Of a stretch of 64,000 bases of DNA, positions 57,926-64,000 are shown piece by piece; position 1 is the first letter of the stretch; each line of letters opens with the position of its first letter. Source of the stretch: Globodera rostochiensis (Eukaryota > Nematoda > Chromadorea > Rhabditida > Heteroderidae). The DNA is taken from NCBI GenBank assembly GCA_018350325.1, contig JAEVLN010000003.1:5287758-5351757 (forward strand). The letters are read 5' to 3'. The position numbers and the translations under genes were made by a program. The notes under the pieces were generated by a model. The model searched no databases. It had not been told where the DNA came from and was given only the letters and a program-made list of their open reading frames with translations.

Positions 57926-58895
57926 TTCATCAACGGCTAAGTTAATCTGTTAATATTAATAGTTTATCTTAGCCGTTTTGATGAAAATAGCTTTTCACAT
58001 ACACACCTTTTGACTACCCCTTATTCCATACCCTTGCCGGGGTCCTGTGCACAGTTGTCTTCTGTTTACAGTTGTCTGCGGCAGGTTTTGAGTGATTAAT
58101 TTTGAAAAAATCGATAATCATAGATTTTCAAATCTTATATGTTGTCAGATTCACCTTTGAAACCCCCAAATACGATGTTTTAGCAAATTTGTGGGCCCTT
58201 TTTTTAATTTGAATGTGTGGCGCCATAACGGAAAAATACCGAAATTCGTTCGAATTTATGGCCGATGGATCGGCGAGGATAGACGCAAACATCGATAAAT
58301 GTTTTTGCCTGATAAGACAGAGAAGAGAGACTATTTGGGCACATTTAACCCCCCCCCCCCCCCCCGACAATTTTTTCTGACTATTTTCAGCAGCTGACCA
58401 AAATAATTTTCATTTTAGTGAATCATTTTCAACCCTAAAATAATGGGCAAACTTGACAGAAAGAAATAACTGGCTGAAAATGATGAAAATAAGAGGAGCG
58501 AAAAAAAGACCAAAAAAGTTTGAATAAAACTAGGTAAGAAAAACAAAAATGCGAAAAGAATGGTGACCGGAAAATTGGTCACCCGGAATTCCAGTTTTTC
58601 GTTGTAACTTTTTTCAAACAACTCTGTTACTCAACTCGAAGAGATCTTTTGATTGATACTAATTGCGACTAATTAGGCTTAGTATAAACAAAGTTAGCGA
58701 ACCACTTTTCAGCTTACAACATTTTTAAAAGTTTACAGAAATACGAATATACCATTTGATAAATCCATGCAAATCAAACAAAAGATGTGAAGTCTGTAGG
58801 CTCCAAACTTTAAGGCTCCGATGATAGGCAATTGCCGGATAAATTGCCATCGATTGACCTCCCCCCCGGCGACCATAAAATATTAAATAAGCGTT
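57926..58895. other. Spacer with a hairpin and dispersed repeats
   Basis: 57929-57988 is a hairpin (ttttcatcaacggctaag ... cttagccgttttgatgaaaa, inner loop AT-rich). 58250-58345 is a 'gatgagacagagaag' repeat, followed by a C-run (58349-58366). No gene recognised. Confidence 0.55.
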
Positions 58896-59044
58896 TCATT
58901 TCATGAATTTATTAAAAAAAGTTATATTATTCCTTTTCCGGGTTTTGCCGCTGACGCCGATTTTAGCACTGTAACCGCCGGAGGAGGACGCCGTTTCCCT
59001 GTCAGCGTCCAATTGCAGCTTCAGAAAGTCGATGTGCGTGCCAA
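58896..59044 (-). CDS. Probable last exon of an unidentified gene
   Basis: After a CAG acceptor at 59045-59047 the minus strand reads THIDFLKLQLDADRETASSS then GGYSAKIGVSGKTRKRN and stops at 58896. Composition (charged helix, Ser/Gly stretch, basic tail) and codon-like texture differ from the surrounding AT-rich junk. The family is not recognised. The satellite array begins at the acceptor itself, so the preceding intron is, or has been replaced by, the satellite; upstream exons must lie beyond 64,000 if the gene is whole. Confidence 0.45.
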
Positions 59045-62000
59045 CTGATCAGTTAGAGGACATAAATTTAAATGTTTTGGTTATCGACCATTCTTTGGGA
59101 AAAATTAAGCCAAGCCTTACGGTTTCTAAAAAGGGTAATTTAGAGGACCTAAATTTAAATGTTTTGGTTATCGACCATTCTTTGGGAAAAATTAGGCCAA
59201 GACTTCCTGTTTCTAACTGAAAAGAGTTTGTGATTTTTAGCGCTTGTAAAAGGGTAATTTAGAGGACCTAAATTTAAATGTTTTGGTTATCGACCATTCT
59301 TTGGAAAAATTAGGCCAAGACTTCCGGTTTCTAACTAAAAAGAGTTTGTGATTTTTTAGCGCTTGTAAAAGGGTAATTTAGAGGACCTAAATTTAAATGT
59401 TTTGGTTATCGACCATTCTTTGGGAAAAATTAGGCCAAGACTTCCGGTTTCTAACTGAAAAGAGTTTGTGATTTTTTACCGCTTGTAAAAGGGTAATTTA
59501 GAGGACCTAAATTTAAATGTTTTGGTTATCGACCATTCTTTGGGAAAAATTAGGCCAAGACTTCCGGTTTCTAACTGAAAAGAGTTTGTGATTTTTTAGC
59601 GCTTGTAAAAGGGTAATTTAGAGGACCTAAATTTAAATTTCTTGGTTATCGACCATTCTTTGGGAAAAATTAGGCCAAGACTTCCGGTTTCTAACTAAAA
59701 AGAGTTTGTGATTTTTTAGCGCTTGTAAAAGGGTAATTTAGAGGACCTAAATTTAAATGTTTTGGTTATCGACCATTCTTTGGGAAAAATTTTGCCAAGA
59801 CTTCCGGTTTCTAACTGAAAAGAGTTTGTGATTTTTTAGCGCTTGTAAAAGGGTAATTTAGAGGACCTAAATTTAAATGTTTTGGTTATCGACCATTCTT
59901 TGGGAAAAATTAGGCCAAGACTTCCGGTTTCTAACTGAAAAGAGTTTGTGATTTTTTAGCGCTTGTAAAGGGTAATTTAGAGGACCTAAATTTAAATGTT
60001 CTTGGTTATCGACCATTCTTTGGAAAAATTAGGCCAAGACTTCCGGTTTCTAACTAAAAAGAGTTTGTGATTTTTTAGCGCTTGTAAAAGGGTAATTTAG
60101 AGGACCTAAATTTAAATGTTTTGGTTATCGACCATTCTTTGGGAAAAATTAGGCCAAGACTTCCTGTTTCTAACTGAAAAGAGTTTGTGATTTTTTAGCG
60201 CTTGTAAAAGGGTAATTTAGAGGACCTAAATTTAAATGTTTTGGTTATCGACCATTCTTTGGGAAAAATTAGGCCAAGACTTCCGGTTTCTAACTAAAAA
60301 GAGTTTGTGATTTTTAGCGCTTGTAAAAGGGTAATTTAGAGGACCTAAATTTAAATGTTCTTGGTTATCGACCATTCTTTGGAAAAATTAGGCCAAGAAG
60401 ACTTCCGGTTTCTAACTAAAAGAGTTTATTTTTTAGCGCTTGTAAAAGGGTAATTTAGAGGACCTAAATTTAAATGTTCTTGGTTATCGACCATTCTTTG
60501 GAAAAATTAGGCCAAGACTTCCGGTTTCTAACTGAAAAGAGTTTGTGATTTTTTAGCGCTTGTAAAAGGGTAATTTAGAGGACCTAAATTTAAATGTTCT
60601 TGGTTATCGACCATTCTTTGGAAAAATTAGGCCAAGACTTCCGGTTTCTAACTAAAAAGAGTTTGTTATTTTTTAGCGCTTGTAAAAGGGTAATTTAGAG
60701 GACCTAAATTTAAATGTTCTTGGTTATCGACCATTCTTTGGGAAAAATTAGGCCAAGTTCCGGTTTCTAACTGAAAAGAGTTTGTGATTTTTTAGCGCTT
60801 GTAAAAGGGTAATTTAGAGGACCTAAATTTAAATGTTTTGTTATCGACCATTCTTTGGGAAAAATTAGGCCAAGTTCCGGTTTCTAACTAAAAAGAGTTT
60901 GTGATTTTTTAGCGCTTGCAAAAGGGTAATTTAGAGGACCTAAATTTAAATGTTTAGGTTATCGACCATTCTCTGGGAAAAATTAGGCCAAGACTTCCGG
61001 TTTCTAACTGAAAAGAGTTTGTGATTTTTTAGCGCTTGTAAAAGGGTAATTTAGAGGACCTAAATTTAAATGTTTGGTTATCGACCATTCTTTGGGAAAA
61101 ATTAGGCCAAGACTTCCGGTTTCTAGCTGAAAAGAGTTTGTGATTTTTTAGCGCTTGTAAAAAGGTAATTTAGAGGACCTAAATTTAAATGTTCTTGGTT
61201 ATCGACCATTCTTTGGAAAAATTAGGCCAAGACTTCCGGTTTCTAACTGAAAAGAGTTTGTGATTTTTTAGCGCTTGTAAAAGGGTAATTTAGAGGACCT
61301 AAATTTAAATTTCTTGGTTATCGACCATTCTTTGGGAAAAATTAGGCAATACTTCCTGTTTCTGAAAAGAGTTTGTGATTTTTTAGCGCTTGTAAAAGGG
61401 TAATTTAGAGGACCTAAATTTAAATTTCTTGGTTATCGACCATTCTTTGGGAAAAATTAGGCCAAGACTTCCTGTTTCTGAAAAGAGTTTGTGATTTTTT
61501 AGCGCTTGTAAAAGGGTAATTTAGAGGACCTAAATTTAAATTTCTTGGTTATCGACCATTCTTTGGGAAAAATTAGGCCAAGACTTCCTGTTTCTGAAAA
61601 GAGTTTGTGATTTTTTAGCGCTTGTAAAAGGGTAATTTAGAGGACCTAAATTTAAATTTCTTGGTTATCGACCATTCTTTGGGAAAAATTAGGCCAAGAC
61701 TTCCTGTTTCTGAAAAGAGTTTGTGATTTTTTAGCGCTTGTAAAAGGGTAATTTAGAGGACCTAAATTTAAATGTTCTTGGTTATCGACCATTCTTTGGA
61801 AAAATTAGGCCAAGACTTCCGGTTTCTAACTGAAAAGAGTTTGTGATTTTTTAGCGCTTGTAAAGGGTAATTTAGAGGACCTAAATTTAAATGTTTTGGT
61901 TATCGACCATTCTTTGGGAAAAATTAGGCCAAGACTTCCGGTTTCTAACTGAAAAGAGTTTGTGATTTTTTAGCGATTGTGAAGGGGTAATTTAGAGGAC

Positions 62001-64000
62001 CTAAATTTAAATGTTCTTGGTTATCGACCATTCTTTGGGAAAAATTAGGCCAAGACTTCCGGTTTCTAGCTGAAAAGAGTTTGTGATTTTTTAGCGCTTG
62101 TAAAAAGGTAATTTAGAGGACCTAAATTTAAATGTTCTTGGTTATCGACCATTCTTTGGAAAAATTATGCCAAGACTTCCGGTTTCTAACTAAAAAGAGT
62201 TTGTGATTTTTTAGCGCTTGTAAAAAGGTAATTTAGAGGACCTAAATTTAAATGTTCTTGGTTATCGACCATTCTTTGGGAAAAATTAGGCCAAGACTTC
62301 CGGTTTCTAGCTGAAAAGAGTTTGTGATTTTTTAGCGCTTGTAAAAAGGTAATTTAGAGGACCTAAATTTAAATGTTCTTGGTTATCGACCATTCTTTGG
62401 AAAAATTAGGCCAAGACTTCCGGTTTCTAACTAAAAAGAGTTTGTGATTTTTTAGCGCTTGTAAAAAGGTAATTTAGAGGACCTAAATTTAAATGTTCTT
62501 GGTTATCGACCATTCTTTGGAAAAATTAGGCCAAGACTTCCGGTTTCTAACTAAAAAGAGTTTGTGATTTTTTAGCGCTTGTAAAAGGGTAATTTAGAGG
62601 ACCTAAATTTAAATTTCTTGGTTATCGACCATTCTTTGGGAAAAATTAGGCCAAGACTTCCGGTTTCTAACTGAAAAGCGTTTGTGATTTTTTAGCGCTT
62701 GTAAAAGGATAATTTAGAGGACCTAAATTTAAATGTTTTGGTTATCGACCATTCTTTGGGAAAAATTAGGCCAAGACTTCCGGTTTCTAACTGAAAAGAG
62801 TTTGTGATTTTTTAGCGCTTGTATAAGGGTAATTTAGAGGAGGATAAATTTAAATGTTCTTGGTTATCGACCATTCTTTGGGAAAAATTAGGCCAAGACT
62901 TCGGTTCTAACTAAAAGAGTTTGTGATTTTTTTAGCGCTTGTAAAAGGGTAATTTAGAGGCTAAATTTAAATGTTTTGGTTATCGACCATTCTTTGGGAA
63001 AAATTAGGCCAAGACTTCGTTTCTACTGAAAAGAGTTTGTGATTTTTTAGCGCTTGTAAAAGGTAATTTAGAGGACAAATTTAAATGTCTTGGTTATCGA
63101 CCATTCTTTGGGAAAAATTAGGCCAAGACTTCCTTTTCTAACTGAAAAGAGTTTGTGATTTTTTAGCGCTTGTAAAAGGGTAATTTAGAGGATAAATTTA
63201 AATGTTCTTGATCGACCATTCTTTGGGAAAAAATTTTGCCAAGACTTCCGGTTTCTAACTGAAAAGAGTTTGTGATTTTTTAGCGCTTGTAAAAGGGTAA
63301 TTTAGAGGACATAAATTTAAATGTTCTTGGTTATCGACCATTCTTTGGAAAAATTAGGCCAAGACTTCCGGTTTCTAACTGAAAAGAGTTTGTGATTTTT
63401 TAGCGCTTGTAAAAGGGTAATTTAGAGGACCTAAATTTAAATGTTTTGGTTATCGACCATTCTTTGGGAAAAATTTTGCCAAGACTTCCGGTTTCTAACT
63501 GAAAAGAGTTTGTGATTTTTTAGCGCTTGTAAAAGGGTAATTTAGAGGACATAAATTTAAATGTTCTTGGTTATCGACCATTCTTTGGAAAAATTAGGCC
63601 AAGACTTCCGGTTTCTAACTAAAAAGAGTTTGTGATTTTTTAGCGCTTGTAAAAGGGTAATTTAGAGGACCTAAATTTAAATGTTCTTGGTTATCGACCA
63701 TTCTTTGGGAAAAATTAGGCCAAGACTTCCGGTTTCTAGCTGAAAAGAGTTTGTGATTTTTTAGCGCTTGTAAAAAGGTAATTTAGAGGACCTAAATTTA
63801 AATGTTCTTGGTTATCGACCATTCTTTGGAAAAATTAGGCCAAGACTTCCGGTTTCTAACTGAAAAGAGTTTGTGATTTTTTAGCGCTTGTAAAGGGTAA
63901 TTTAGAGGACCTAAATTTAAATGTTTTGGTTATCGACCATTCTTTGGGAAAAATTAGGCCAAGACTTCCGGTTTCTAACTGAAAAGAGTTTGTGATTTTT
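59045..64000. repeat. 120-bp satellite array, about 41 copies, runs off the window
   Basis: Unit of 120 bp: gggtaatttagaggacctaa, atttaaatgttttggttatc, gaccattctttgggaaaaat, taggccaagacttccggttt, ctaactgaaaagagtttgtg, attttttagcgcttgtaaaa. Copies differ by small indels (gttttgg/gttcttgg, taacta/taactga, loss of taact) and occur in runs of like variants, indicating local amplification. No coding capacity; the 62-codon frame at 59032-59220 is a by-product. Confidence 0.97.

Noticed and set aside
59045..64000. Regular repeat array considered as CRISPR
   Set aside because: The whole 120-bp unit repeats with no unique spacers and the context is eukaryotic; it is a satellite.

Overview
The window reads as accessory-rich nuclear DNA of a plant-parasitic nematode, most likely a cyst nematode (Globodera or a close relative). 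The evidence is a perfect nematode spliced-leader SL1 RNA gene beside a 5S rRNA gene; RanBPM/SPRYSEC-type SPRY domains; a large lineage-type F-box-like family whose proteins open with the motif MSDNPKK; BTB-BACK genes; an astacin metalloprotease with EGF and CUB modules; short AT-rich introns; and several GC-AG introns, which are reported to be unusually common in Globodera. Genus assignment is inference; nothing was searched.

Layout. 0-3 kb: one 5S-SL1 RNA unit (about 1 kb, flanked by direct repeats) set into F-box-like gene copies. 4.1-6.9 kb: a plus-strand coiled-coil/SPRY gene carrying a hAT element. 7.7-10 kb: a minus-strand gene whose exon phases predict a BTB-BACK-SPRY fusion of 455 residues. 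12.2-17.4 kb: a 25-exon secreted astacin (1130 residues, every exon phase consistent) with a very long N-terminal extension. 17.5-24 kb: foldback elements, an F-box-like pseudogene and a 48-bp minisatellite. 24-28.6 kb: two degraded BTB paralogues sharing a near-identical block of about 500 bp. 29-58 kb: an exploded F-box-like array (14 loci in the whole window, one fully intact at 49.3-50.8 kb) interleaved with hAT elements, MITEs, a kinesin-light-chain-like gene and scraps of other genes. 58.9-59.0 kb: the probable last exon of another minus-strand gene, directly against a 120-bp satellite that fills the last 5 kb and runs off the window.

Functionally, F-box proteins (SCF adaptors), BTB-BACK proteins (cullin-3 adaptors) and SPRY domains (substrate binding) are packed together, so the region looks like a rapidly evolving nursery of ubiquitin-ligase adaptors. 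None of these adaptors shows a signal peptide; only the astacin, a possible 66-residue peptide and one orphan exon do. The mobile fraction is dominated by non-autonomous hAT-type elements with exact 8-bp target duplications, several carrying tRNA-like segments, and by foldback elements whose terminal tandem arrays differ from copy to copy while the core is shared. Gene models were built by eye from frame and splice-phase agreement, so boundaries may be off by a base or two.
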